In this document: positions 24,161 to 35,000 of the stretch, in pieces
How the letters are laid out: the number at the start of each line of letters is the position of its first letter
How positions within the stretch are numbered: position 1 is the stretch's first letter
From: Mesorhabditis belari
Taxonomy: Eukaryota > Nematoda > Chromadorea > Rhabditida > Rhabditidae
Assembly: GCA_958450365.1 (NCBI GenBank)
Contig: CAUEEP010000889.1
Coordinates: 434,001-498,000 of the forward strand
Reading direction: 5' to 3'
DNA length: 64,000 nt
Position numbers and translations under genes: made by a program
The notes under the pieces: generated by a model
What the model saw: the letters and a program-made list of their open reading frames with translations, nothing else
Told to the model about the DNA's origin: nothing
Database searches by the model: none

Positions 24161-24368
24161 AAATAGTTGATAGATTGATTTGCATTAAAACCAAATCATC
24201 AATAAAATGAGGTTATCCATTAAAAGAAAACTTATAAACCTATTGATTTCTGTAGGGTTACTGTAGGCTAACTATTGATTAAAATTAAGCTAGGCAGCTA
24301 TTACCGTACTCTCTCTGATATAATGACTCTGTCGGGACCGCAAAATGGAGTCGTTAGATCTAAAAAGT

Positions 24369-24597
24369 CGTTACCGTACTCTCTCTGATCTCACACCCCG
24401 CTGAGCATGAGTTGAGCCGAGTTGATGCCTATTTTACAGTTTCAAATCTTTCCCATAAGCTCAACCCTTAAATCCGCCGCTAGATCTCATCGTCAGCTAC
24501 ATTTTCCGACCCCACATCGATAGGTTCTGATAAGCGGTTCTCGAGATTTCGAGCAATTTAGGCGACGCTCACTTCTATTAGAGAGAATACAGTATCT
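24369..24597. mobile_element. Inverted-repeat element with TACYGTAYTCTCTCTRAT ends
   Basis: The left end TACCGTACTCTCTCTGATCT pairs with the right end GAGAGAATACAGTA. A second copy of the same body (GAGCCGAGTTGAT, CTAGATCTCATCGTCAGC, CATTTTCCGACCC) lies at 38138-38650, interrupted by a minisatellite. An extra left-end copy lies near 24300. No coding capacity. Confidence 0.65.
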
Positions 24598-25385
24598 AGA
24601 TGCATTGTCTAACTGGATTACCTGTAGTCTAACTTCTCTGGATTACTGTAGTCTAACTATTGTACTCAGTGTAAACCCGGAAAATAATTTTTAATGATTT
24701 CTTAGCTTTAGACAGTCAAATAACAGAGACAATAACAAATAACAGCGACAATTCTATATACGGTGATGAGATTACTGTAGCTACGTGTTGACGCTAATTT
24801 CTAAGAATTTAAGACTATAGTCTATAGAGATTTAAGCTGAATTTGTCTATCTGGATGTCACACTACAATTTCCATAGCTTTACTATGCACTATCTCTGTA
24901 TACAGCGATGGGATTACTGTAGCTACGTGTTGACGCTAATTTCTAAGAATTTAAGACTATAGTCTATAGAGATTTAAGCTGAATTTGTCTATCTGGATGT
25001 CACACTACAATTTCCATAGCTTTACTATGCACTATCTCTGTATACAGCGATGGGATTACTGTAGCTACGTGTTGACGCTAATTTCTAAGAATTTAAGACT
25101 ATAGTCTATAGAGATTTAAGGCGATTTCGCCCATCTGGATGTCACACTACAATTTCCATAGCTTTACTATGTACTATTTCTATCTCAAGCAATTTAGGTG
25201 ACGCCTACCCTATTAGATAGAATACAGTATCTAGATGGATTGCCTAACTGGATTACCTATAGTCTAACTTCTCTGGATTACTGTAGTCTAACTATTGTGC
25301 CCAGTGTACCCAGTGTAAACCAGGAAAAAAAAACGATTTTTAATGCTTTCTTAGCTTTAGACACTCATAAAACAGAGAAAATAAG
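24555..25385. repeat. Direct duplication flanking an inverted satellite block
   Basis: 24565-24740 and 25190-25385 share GAGCAATTTAGGYGACGC, ATACAGTATCTAGATG, CTTCTCTGGATTACTGTAGT and TTCTTAGCTTTAGACA. Between them lie three inverted 142-bp satellite units (24765-25185). This looks like unequal exchange or a composite insertion. Confidence 0.8.
24765..25185 (-). repeat. 142-bp satellite, 3 copies, inverted
   Basis: CTGGATGTCAC at 24851, 24993 and 25135 gives a 142-bp period. This is the reverse complement of the array at 22.1-23.1 kb. The oppositely oriented arrays could pair as a hairpin. Confidence 0.95.
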
Positions 25386-25690
25386 AGCAAAAAAAAAAAA
25401 AATGGTGAGATTTTTTACAATGATAATCTCATAAATCTTTTCTCATCAATCTTTTCTCAATCTTTTCTCATATATTTCCTATCCAAATTTCTCAAATACT
25501 ATCCAGGATTGGCAGAAAAAAAAAAACAATGGAAATTTGCGATTTTTTTTATGAGAAAAGTGAGAAATTTGGGGGTCATCCTCGAAATTCGAATCGTTTT
25601 TTTCTTTTGGGGGAAAAGAAAAGAAAGCGCGAAAATTTGCTAACAGAAAAAAAGGAAAAAAAAGAAGGACAATGCCCTCTCTACAAAGTG
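25386..25690. other. AT-rich promoter-proximal DNA of collagen gene 3
   Basis: A-tracts and ATCTTTTCTCA repeats. The open frames on both strands here show no domain. Confidence 0.45.
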
Positions 25691-25693
25691 GCA

Positions 25694-25701
25694 TATAAAT
25701 A
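25694..25701 (+). promoter_or_regulatory. TATA box of collagen gene 3
   Basis: TATAAATA, about 81 bp before the gene's final ATG. An ATG-poor leader lies between. Confidence 0.7.
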
Positions 25702-25781
25702 TCGGGGAATTGTTGAAAGGCGAAAGGTTGGATTTTGTCGACGATTTTCTGACGATTTTCGAATCTCTTCCTTTTCCCAAA

Positions 25782-28757
25782 ATGATTTCCAACGAAAAAG
25801 AGCAAATTCGAGAGGCGGAAAGCCTTCGGAAAACCGCTTTCTTCGGCGTGGCCATCAGGTCAGTGGACTTTCTTCATTTAGCCATCCTTTATGGATGGCT
25901 TTTCCAATAGAGATCACTGTAGTTAGGTGTTGGCGTTAATTTCTAAAAATCTAGCACCATTGCCAATACTTTTTAGAGTTTATTTCTCTTAGCTGGAGGG
26001 CACACTACAATTTCGATACTGTACTTAGACATTATAGTACAGTTATGTAATAGGGATTACTGTAGCTACGAGTTGACGCTAATTTCAAAGAATTTAAGAC
26101 TATAGGCTATAGAGATTTAAGCTGAATTTGTCTATCTGGATGTCACACTACAATTTCCATAGCTTTACTATGCACTATCTCTGTATACAGCGATGGGATT
26201 ACTGTAGCTACGAGTTGACGCTAATTTCAAAGAATTTAAGACTATAGCCTATAGAGATTTAAGCCGATTTCGTCTATCTGGATGTCACACTACAATTTCC
26301 ATATCTTTACTATGCACTATCTCTATATACAGGGACAGGATTACTGTAGCTACGTGTTGGCGTTAGTTTTTAGAAATCTAAGACCCTAGCCACTATTGAT
26401 TTAAGCTGATTTCGTCTATCTAGATAGCACACTATACAATTTTAAAGTTATTCAAATACTTTTACATGTTCTTCTGAAACCGGCGCCCCCCTCTCTGAAA
26501 CTTGCCTATTTTCACTCTTTCTATTGTTCCCAAATGGCATTTCCCGCTTTCAAACCCCAAGTTGGATGTCACAGAGCACTTTCCATTGCATAATCTCATT
26601 AAATTTTCCCATTTCAGCACCGTCGCCACGCTGACTTGCATTGTGGCCATTCCGGCTCTCTACAACTATATGCAACACGTTCAATCGTCGCTTCAAACCG
26701 AGGTTTGTCTTGGCTGGCTAGCTGGCTGGCTGGCTAGCTAGCTGGCTGGCTGGCTAGCTAGCTGGCTGGCTGGCTAGCTAGCTGGCTGGCTGGCTGGCTG
26801 GCTAGCTGGCTGGCTGGCTAGCTGGCTGGCTAGCTGGCTGGCTAGCTGGCTGGCTAGCTAGCTGGCTGGCTGGCTAGCTAGCTGGCTTAGGCTGGATTGT
26901 AACCCTGTTCTAATTCCAGGTGGATTTCTGTAAACACCGCACAACCGGTTTGTACGCACAGTACGAGAAAATGGCGGCAGTGAAGGGAGTGAAAAATCTG
27001 GTGAAGAGACAAGCCGGATACGAGAGTCCAGTGCATGCACAGGTAGAGGTATACGATTTTCCAATATTCCCATAAACTTGAAAATTCAGCCTGCTGCCTC
27101 ATACGGTGATGCGGCTGTCGCCGACTCGTCCGCATCCGCCGGTGCCTCTTGTTGCTCATGTGGAGTTGGTGTCGCTGGTGAGACTTACTAACTCGTTTTC
27201 TAGCAATTACTGTACATTTCAGGACCACCTGGACCCCCGGGAGACGATGGAAGTAATGGAAAGGATGGAGCTTCAGGAGACAATGGACAAGACGGAGAGG
27301 ACGCCGCTCCTGATGCTCAGCCAACCGCTGATGATTTCTGCTTTGATTGCCCAGCCGGCCCACCTGGATCCGCCGGAAATAGAGGGCCAAAGGTGGGGCT
27401 ACTGTAGACAAACTGGGGACTCTAGGGTTACTGTAGTCCACCTGGATGTCACACTGAATTTCCAAAGGTTACTGTAGACAAACTGGGACTCTAGGGTTAC
27501 TGTAGTCCACCTGGATGTCACACTGCAATTTCCAAAGGTTACTGTAGACAAACTGGGGACTCTAGGGTTACTGTAGTCCACCTGGATGTCACACTGCAAT
27601 TTCCAAAGGTTACTGTAGACAAACTGGGGACTCTAGGGTTACTGTAGTCCATCTGGATGTCACACTGCAATTTCCAGAGGTACGCAAATTATAATTTCAA
27701 ATCTAGGGACCTGATGGTCAACCCGGTGCTGATGGCCAAACTGGCCCTGATGGACAACCAGGACAAGACGGAGCTGCTGGACCCCGAGGACCACCCGGAC
27801 ACCCAGGACAAGCAGGACAAAAGGGACACTCGGGAAGACCGGGAGTCGTCAACACTGTCCCAGCCCCAGCCGGGCCACCTGGACCCGCTGGCCCCCGTGG
27901 ACAGTCCGGACCCCAAGGCCCCGCTGGAGCCCCCGGACAGGCTGGACAAGATGGTCCACAGGTGACCAGAAAGTTATTAGGGTTAGAATACTGTAGATTA
28001 GCTGTAGTTGGTACCGTATTGTTGGATTCGATAAATTTCTGATTTCACAGCTTTTTTTCAGTCTTTACAGTATGCTAATTCGTAAGAAACAGGAAAATTA
28101 GAGGTGATAGTGTTTGGGGAGTACTGTAGCTAGATATACGTATCCAAACTTTCCAGGGCCCCGTCGGCGACAATGGAAGAGACGGTCACAACGGTCAATC
28201 CGGTCTCGATGGCGCGCCAGGATCGGCTGGAGATCAAGGGCCAAAGGGTGAGTGTAAGCGTATAGATTGAAGGTTTGAGACAGGATTACTGTATCCTGGA
28301 AGTCACTAGACAAGTTTTATTCTCTAGAATTTGCTTAGCTCAACTTTTCAGACAAGATTACTTTGTTCTGGAAGTCACTAGACAAGTTTTAATCTCTAGA
28401 ATTTGCTTAGCTCAACTTTTCAGACAGGATTACTGTATCCTGGAAGTCACTAGACAGGTTTTAATCTCTAGAATTTGCTTAGCTCAACTTTCAGACAAGA
28501 TTACTGTGTTCTGGAAGTCACTAGACAAGTTTTAATCTCTAGAATTTGCTTAGCTCAACTTTTCAGACAGGATTACTGTATCCTGGAAGTCACTGGATAA
28601 GATTCCAGATCTAGAATTTGATTATTTTATGATTTGAGACAGGATTACTGTATCCTGGAAGTCACTAGACAAGTTTTAATCTCTAAACGAATCATTCCAA
28701 CAATTTTCAGGTGGCTGCGATCATTGCCCACCCCCAAGAACCGCTCCCGGATACTAG
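25782..28757 (+). CDS. Nematode cuticle collagen, gene 3 (311 aa, 8 exons)
   Basis: Third paralogue. Exons: 25782-25858, 26618-26702, 26920-27042, 27090-27177, 27223-27392, 27707-27961, 28157-28247, 28711-28757. All GT-AG and phase consistent. N-terminus [17 protein letters not shown], then TAFFGVAIS and the [18 protein letters not shown] anchor. The FCKHRT box is followed by [11 protein letters not shown] (dibasic processing site). Cysteine boxes are CCSCG, FCFDC and CDHC, and the protein ends PPPRTAPGY. The third collagen exon is split by a 47-bp intron not present in genes 1 and 2. Intron 1 carries inverted 142-bp satellite copies, intron 2 the CTGGCTAG array, and introns 5 and 7 tandem arrays with CTGGATGTCAC or CTGGAAGTCAC words. 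It is the most diverged of the three in its N-terminus and Gly-X-Y sequence. Confidence 0.93.
26040..26400 (-). repeat. 142-bp satellite, 2-3 inverted copies in intron 1 of collagen gene 3
   Basis: Same unit and orientation as 24765-25185 (GGATTACTGTAGCTACG, TCTGGATGTCACACTACA). It ends in a diverged copy near 26340-26440. Confidence 0.93.
26705..26886. repeat. CTGGCTAG array in intron 2 of collagen gene 3
   Basis: Same array and flanks (GTTTGTCTTGG... and GGCTTAGGCTGGATTGTAAC before the acceptor) as in collagen gene 1 intron 2. Confidence 0.95.
27408..27682. repeat. ~70-bp tandem repeat in intron 5 of collagen gene 3, 4 copies
   Basis: Each unit reads GTTACTGTAGACAAACTGGG, then CTAGGGTTACTGTAGTCCAC, then CTGGATGTCACACTG. 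It is an array made only of the two recurrent words. Confidence 0.95.
28270..28700. repeat. ~72-bp tandem repeat in intron 7 of collagen gene 3, about 6 copies
   Basis: The unit contains GACAGGATTACTGTATCCTG, GGAAGTCACTAGACAAG and CTAGAATTTGCTTAGCTC. Single related copies occur in the last intron of gene 2 (20281-20343) and after the partial copy (29760-29850). Confidence 0.93.
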
Positions 28758-29013
28758 AGAATCGATCGGCTACCGTATGCGCAGCTTTGGATATGATTTT
28801 CTGTTTACAAAAGCTTTCTATTTAGTTGTAAATTGTAGAATTTCTCTGAAAAAACCCCAGTCTTTCAGCTGTTTTTGGTCAAATTTTTACATCAATTTTG
28901 CGCCATGACATTTTCTTTTTTTATTTTCTTTCTTTATTTTCTTTTTTTCTTTTCTCTCTCTCTTTTCTTTCTTTTCTTTCTTTCTTTTCTTTCATTGTAC
29001 AGAATTTTCACTG

Positions 29014-29019
29014 AATAAA
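29014..29019 (+). other. Poly(A) signal of collagen gene 3
   Basis: AATAAA, 257 bp after the stop, behind a CT-rich 3' region (28920-29000). Confidence 0.55.
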
Positions 29020-29116
29020 GAGCTTTATTCGATTGAAATCTATCAAAAAATGCTCGGAAAAACGTTACTAAATGCAGTCAATTCGTCCGTAAAATCTCCT
29101 ATCTGTAGAAAAAAAA

Positions 29117-29824
29117 GGAGATGATGGAAATGATGGACAAGATGGAGCTCCAGGAGACAACGGACAAGACGGAGAGGATGCTGCTCCTGATGCTCAGCCA
29201 TCTGCTGACGATTTCTGCTTTGATTGCCCAGCTGGACCTCCCGGAGCTGCTGGAAATGCTGGACCAAAGGTGGGATTACTGTAGCTGACTGTACTAGTAC
29301 AGAGTCTATTTCTAGGGACCTAACGGAAACCCTGGAGGTGATGGACAACCCGGACCTGACGGACAACCCGGTCAAGATGGAGCTCCTGGACCCCAAGGAC
29401 CACCTGGACAGGATGGAGCTGCTGGACAACCAGGAGACAAGGGACCTGATGGAACTGTGTCTGAGGTGCCTGCCCCAGCTGGACCACCTGGAGCACCAGG
29501 ACCCCAAGGACAGCCTGGAGCCGATGGACAGCCTGGAGCTCCTGGAGGACCTGGACAAGATGGACCACAGGTGAGACAGTTGAAGCTTTATGATGACTGA
29601 TGCAATTCCTAGGGACCACCTGGAGACAATGGAAACGATGGACAACCCGGACAGCCTGGACAAGACGGAAATGATGGAGAGGCTGGACCACAAGGAAACG
29701 GAGGTCAGAGAGGGGCCTTGAAATGAGCCTTGAAAGGAGCTGGATAAGATTTCTGATCTAGAATTTGATTATCTTAGGATTTGAGATAGGATTATTGTAT
29801 TCTGGAAGTCACTGGATAAGATTT
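29117..29824 (+). pseudogene. Truncated near-identical copy of collagen gene 2 (exons 4-6)
   Basis: It matches 19636-20343 with a constant offset of 9481, through coding and intronic sequence alike. I noticed one clear mismatch before the right junction (AAATGAGCC versus AAAGGAGCC). It starts inside exon 4 ([13 protein letters not shown]) directly after an A-run and lacks the N-terminal exons and the CDHC exon. It has no start and is a fragment. Near identity in introns indicates a very recent duplication or gene conversion. Confidence 0.95.
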
Positions 29825-29839
29825 TGATCTCTAGAATTT

Positions 29840-29975
29840 GCTTAGGACTACCTGGACCCAGCCGGATCACCTGGACCACCAGGACAACCTGCTAATCGTA
29901 GAGGAAACGATGCTCAGCTAATCGTAGAGTAGACGATGCTCAACTAATCGTAGAGGAGACGCTTTTTCTTCTCAA
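29840..29975 (+). pseudogene. Collagen-like remnant after the partial copy
   Basis: CTTAG followed by GGACTACCTGGACCCAGC, then in another frame GSPGPPGQP, then AATCGTAGAGGAAACGATGC repeated three times. It looks like a frameshifted Gly-X-Y exon decaying into a repeat. Confidence 0.55.
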
Positions 29976-30598
29976 AGAATTCCCCTGTATTCCTCATTTT
30001 TCCTCACTTTTCCTCTTCAAAAGAAAGCTTCATTGGAAACAAAAAAAAAAAAAAATCACAAATTTTTATTAAAAGATTGAAATTTTAAATAAAAACATCA
30101 AGATTTGACGAGAAAATGTTCAATTTAAAAAGAAAAACTAGCACAAAATAGCATGAAATAGCAGGGAAATAGCAGGGAAATAGCAAGGAAATTGCAGGGA
30201 AATTGCAGGGAAATTGCAGGGAAATTGCAGGGAAATTGCAGGGAAATTGCACTAAAAATTTGATGAGAGATGATAGTGATTGCAGTGATTGCACACGAAA
30301 AAAAGAAAGAATTACCGAAAAATTGACGCATAAAATGCGTTAAAACTCAAAGCAAATATGCAAATTCGAAAAAAAATCCTCGATTTTCAAGTAGTTTTCC
30401 GAGTTTTTAAGTGATAAAAAATGGTGAAAGAGGAAAGAAAAAAAAACGTACACGTTTGGAATGGGAAACACGAAGGAAAGTCTTAACATCAAGGAAACAT
30501 CAAGGAAACCTTTTTTGTTTTTTTTCTTATAAATTGGAGAAAACAGCGGCAAAAAGCGATTCTCTGTGCTGGAAATCTCGGATCTCGAGCGCTTACTA
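29976..30598. repeat. AT-rich DNA with GGGAAATTGCA 11-bp repeat
   Basis: 30150-30252 holds about nine units (GGGAAATAGCA to GGGAAATTGCA). The rest is AT-rich, without a supported gene. Confidence 0.75.
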
Positions 30599-30599
30599 G

Positions 30600-31460
30600 A
30601 CTTTAGCTACAGTAATCCCTTACCTAAACAGCGTACTGTATTTTGGCTACAGTAATCTTCGATCTGGATGTCACGACACATTTTGGCTACAGTAAACTCT
30701 TAGTTGGGTTACTAGAAGTCTATCTGGAGATTGTACCGTACTTATAGTTATACAGTAATCCCTTACCAAGACACTATACTGTATTTTAGCTACAGTAATC
30801 TTCGATCTGGATGTCACGACGCATTTTAGCTACAGTAATCTCTTAGTTGGGTTACTAGAAGTCTATCTGGAGATTGTACCGTACTTATAGTTATACAGTA
30901 ATCCCTTATCCAAACAACATACTGTATTTTGGCTACAGTAATCTTCGATCTGGATATCACACTTACTAAAGCGCTAAAAAGATTACTGATTCTCCTTAAA
31001 AACATGACCTCCTTACAGTAACCTGTGAACCCCACTTACAGTAACCTTATCTAAACAGCATACTGTATTTTGACTACAGTAATCTTTGATCTGGATATCA
31101 CGCTTACTAAAGCTTTAAAAAGATCACCGTAATTCTCCTTTAAAAGCATGACCTATTTACAGTAACCTGTGAACCCCACTTACAGTAACCTTATCTAAAC
31201 AGCATACTGTATTTTGACTACAGTAATCTTTGATCTGGATGTCACAACGCATTTTGGCTACAGTAACCTCTTAGTTGGGTTGCTAGAAGTCTATCTGGAT
31301 TGAAGTCTTACACTTATAGCTACAGTAATCCCTTACCTAAACAGCATACTTTATTTTGGTTACAGTAATCTTCGATCTGGATGTCATTCTACATTTTGGC
31401 TACAGTAATCCCTTAGCTGGATGGGATACTGTAAATCTATTTGGATCACATATTACACTT
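30600..31460. repeat. ~140-bp satellite with CTACAGTAATC and CTGGATGTCAC words
   Basis: Degenerate units of GGCTACAGTAATCTTCGATC, TGGATGTCACGACGCATTTT and GGGTTACTAGAAGTCTATCT. The same family is in the intron at 34150-35075. It differs from the 142-bp family at 22 kb in everything except the two short words. Confidence 0.92.
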
Positions 31461-31483
31461 CTAGAGGCTTCTAGGATGAACCG

Positions 31484-31871
31484 TCCGTGGAAGCTAGGGG
31501 ACTGATGCGATCACTCTCTAAACTCCGTGGAAGCTAGGGGACTGATGCGATCACTCTCTAAACTCCGTGGAAGCTAGGGGACTGATGCGATCACTCTCTA
31601 AACCCGTGGAAGCTAGGGGACTGATGCGATCGCCTCTAAACCCGTGGAAGCTAGGGGACTGATGGATCACCTCTAAACCCGTGGAGCAGGGGACTGATGC
31701 GATCACTCTCTAAACCCGTGGAAGCTAGGGGACTGATGGATCACCTCTAATCCGTGGAAGCTAGGGGACTGATGCGATCGCTCTCTAAACTCCGTGGAAG
31801 CTAGGGGACTGATGCGATCGCTCTCTAAACTCCGTGGAAGCTAGGGGACTGATGCGATCGCTCTCTAAACT
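31484..31871. repeat. 40-bp tandem repeat, about 10 copies
   Basis: Unit TCCGTGGAAGCTAGGGGACT then GATGCGATCACTCTCTAAAC. Copies are nearly identical, with small deletions in the middle ones. There are no spacers, so it is a minisatellite and not a CRISPR array. Confidence 0.96.
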
Positions 31872-32079
31872 CGACGAATGACTCCTTTAGACAATATTGA
31901 TACTTTCTAGTGATTTAGAATCCCGTTTTACAGTAAAATTCAAAAATTTTTTGTAAAAATCGTAAAGATCCGAATTTTCCATCTAAGAGAATCAAATTTT
32001 GTGTAAAATTTGCCGAATTTATTCAATTGAAATGGAAATTTGACTTAAAAATAGAAAAGCCAATAAAACGTAACGTAGC

Positions 32080-35000
32080 TTACGACAAGAAACTCGGCGA
32101 GGCCACCACTGAGACGACGGCTCCGTTTGAACCGATTGCTGGTGAGAGAGCGTATGGGGAAAGGACAAGCGCTGAGACATAAGCTGGCGAGAGAATGATT
32201 GGTGAGAGGACGAAGGGCGAGAGAATGATTGGAGAGAGCACGTTTGGAGTGAGGATGAATGGAGTCAGGGCGAATGGGGTCAGGATCAGTGGGGTGAATG
32301 CCTGAAATTGAGATTGTCAATTGGGAAGGAGATTTCCGAGTGATGTGAGGTCCAGAATGGCCGATTATGGCTTGGGATTTGAGATTTTGCAAACGCACAG
32401 GCTCTGGCATGCTAGAACTGGGTTTGTCTGTTTTTCTGAGGTGCACGTTTGTTGGCAGCAACTCTTCTTAAGCAGTTATTTAAGTGATGTGAGGTCCAGC
32501 TTGGTCAATTATGGCTTTGATTTTGAGCTCTTGCAAACGCACGTCTTCTAACGCACGCGTACTCGAACCCTTGTTTTAGCGAGGGTAGATTTGCTTGCAG
32601 GACCCTAATTTGAACTGTTATTTGGGTGATGTGAGGTCCAGCTTGACCAATTATGGCTTAAACGTTGAGCTCTTGCAAACGCACGTCTTCTAACGGACGC
32701 GTACTCGAACCCTTGTTTTAGCGAGGATTTGTTTCCCGGCAAGTCCCTGATTTGAGCTGTTATTTTGATGATGTGAGGTCCAGCTTGGCCAATTATGACT
32801 TAAACGTTGAGCTCTTGCAAACGCAAGCCTTCTAGCATGCCTGTACCCGTTTCATCTTTACCTGTGGGGATAAGACGAACGGGCAAAGGACAAGTGGTGA
32901 GAGAACGAATGGATTGAAGATTCCGGGTGATAGGATGACTGGAGTGAGAGCAAGTGGGGTCAAGATAATCGGCACGAAGCCGAATGGAGTGAGGATGACC
33001 TGAAAAGTGAAAAGTTGAATTTGAATCCGATCAAATTCGATTACAAAGCAAGAACCCGGTACTACAGTAATCTAGGGTTACTGTAGCTTGCACTCTTTTG
33101 CCAATAGGTGCTACAGAAGTAGTTATTGTAGGTTTTAAACGACTCAGTACAACAGTACAAAGTACAACAGTACAAAGTACAAAGTACAAAGTACAAAGTA
33201 CAAAGTACAAAGTACAACAGTACAAAGTACAAAGTACAAAGTACAAAGTACAAAGTACAACAGTACAAAGTACAAAGTACAAAGTACAAAGTACAAAGTA
33301 CAACAGTACAAAGTACAACAGTACAAAGTACAAAGTACAAAGTACAACAGTACAACAGTACAAAGTACAAAGTACAACAGTACTAAGTACAACAGTACAA
33401 AGTACAACAGTACAACAGTACTAAGTACTAAGTACAAAGCACAACAGTACAAAGTACAAAGTACAACAGTACAACAGTACTCAGTACAACAGTACAAAGT
33501 ACAACAGTACAAAGTACAAGAGTACAACAGTACTAAGTACTAAGTACAAAGTACAACAGTACAACAGTACAAAGTACAAAGTACAACAGTACAAAGTACA
33601 ACAGTACTAAGTACTAAGTACAAAGCACAACAGTACAAGAGTACAACAGTACTAAGTACTAAGTACAAAGTACAACAGTACAACAGTACAAAGTACAAAG
33701 TAAACGTCAAAGACAACAGTACTAAGTACTAAGTACAAAGCACAACAGTACAAAGTACAACAGTACTAAGTACAACAGTAACTCTATAATTTCTATATCT
33801 ATTTCTATAGCTATTTGACAGACTCAGGACTACTGTAAATTCAAAAAAAAGTACACAATTCTATTGTATAGGGTTTTCTATAAAATAAACCGGTGACAGG
33901 ATACGTGGCGATAAAATAGCTGCCACAAAAAGCCATGGAGAGAGAACGATTGCACCGAAAATTGCTGGAGAAACGACAAGAGCTGAGAAGATTACCTGAA
34001 AAGGATTTAGGTTTTGAAATGGATATAGAATTAGTGACCGGTGAAAGAATGAGTGGCTGTGAGACGAGCGCTGGATCGCCGATGACTGGCAGGAAAGCGA
34101 TCGGCGACAAGACGATGTCCTGGAAAGGGTTTTAGAGAATCTAGCTGTTTCTCTGGCAGCTTTGGACAGTTTTGGCTACAGTAAGCTTCGATCTGGATAT
34201 CACAACGCATTTTGACTACAGTAATCTCTTAGCTGAACTACTATAAATCTATCTGGATACTGTATCGTACTTATGGTTATACAGTAATCCCTTAGCCAAA
34301 CAGCATACTGTATTTTGGCTACAGTAATCTTCGATCTGGATGTCACGACACATTTTAGTTACAGTAACCTCTTAGTTGGGTTACTATAAGTCTATCTGGA
34401 TATTGTACCGTACTTATAGTTATACAGTAATCCCTTATCTAAACAGCATACTGTATTTTGGTTACAGTAATCTTCGATCTGGATGTCACACTTACTAAAG
34501 CGCTAAAAAGATCACTGTGATTCTCCTTAAAAGCATGACCTCCTTACAGTAACCTGTGAACCCCGCTTACAGTAGTCCCTTACCTAAACAGCATACTGTA
34601 TTTTGGTTACAGTAATCTTCGATCTGGATGTCACACTTACTAAAGCGCTAAAAAGATCACTGTGATTCTCCTTAAAAGCATGACCTCCTTACAGTAACCT
34701 GTGAACCCCGCTTACAGTAGTCCCTTACCTAAACAGCATACTGTATTTTGGCTACAGTAAGCTTCGATCTGGATGTCACAACACATTTTAGCTATAGTAA
34801 ACTCTTAGCTGAACTACTATAAATCTATCTGGATACTGTATCATACTTATACTTATACAGTAATCCCCTATCTAAACAACATACTGTATTTTGGCTACAG
34901 TAATCTTCTATCTGGATGTCACAACGCATTTTGGCCACAGTAACCTCTTAGTTGGGTTACTATAAGTCTATCTGGATATTGTACCGTACTTATAGTTATA

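Noticed and set aside
29043..29693. 216-residue minus-strand frame, and 19505-20212 minus
   Set aside because: Antisense shadow of Gly-X-Y collagen exons, which lack stops on the reverse strand.
31484..31871. CRISPR-like array of 40-bp repeats
   Set aside because: Units abut with no unique spacers, and the genome is a nematode nuclear one.
33031..33527. Tyr/Cys/Leu/Val-rich membrane-like proteins
   Set aside because: Products of the GTACAAAGTAC array in an intron of the minus-strand gene.
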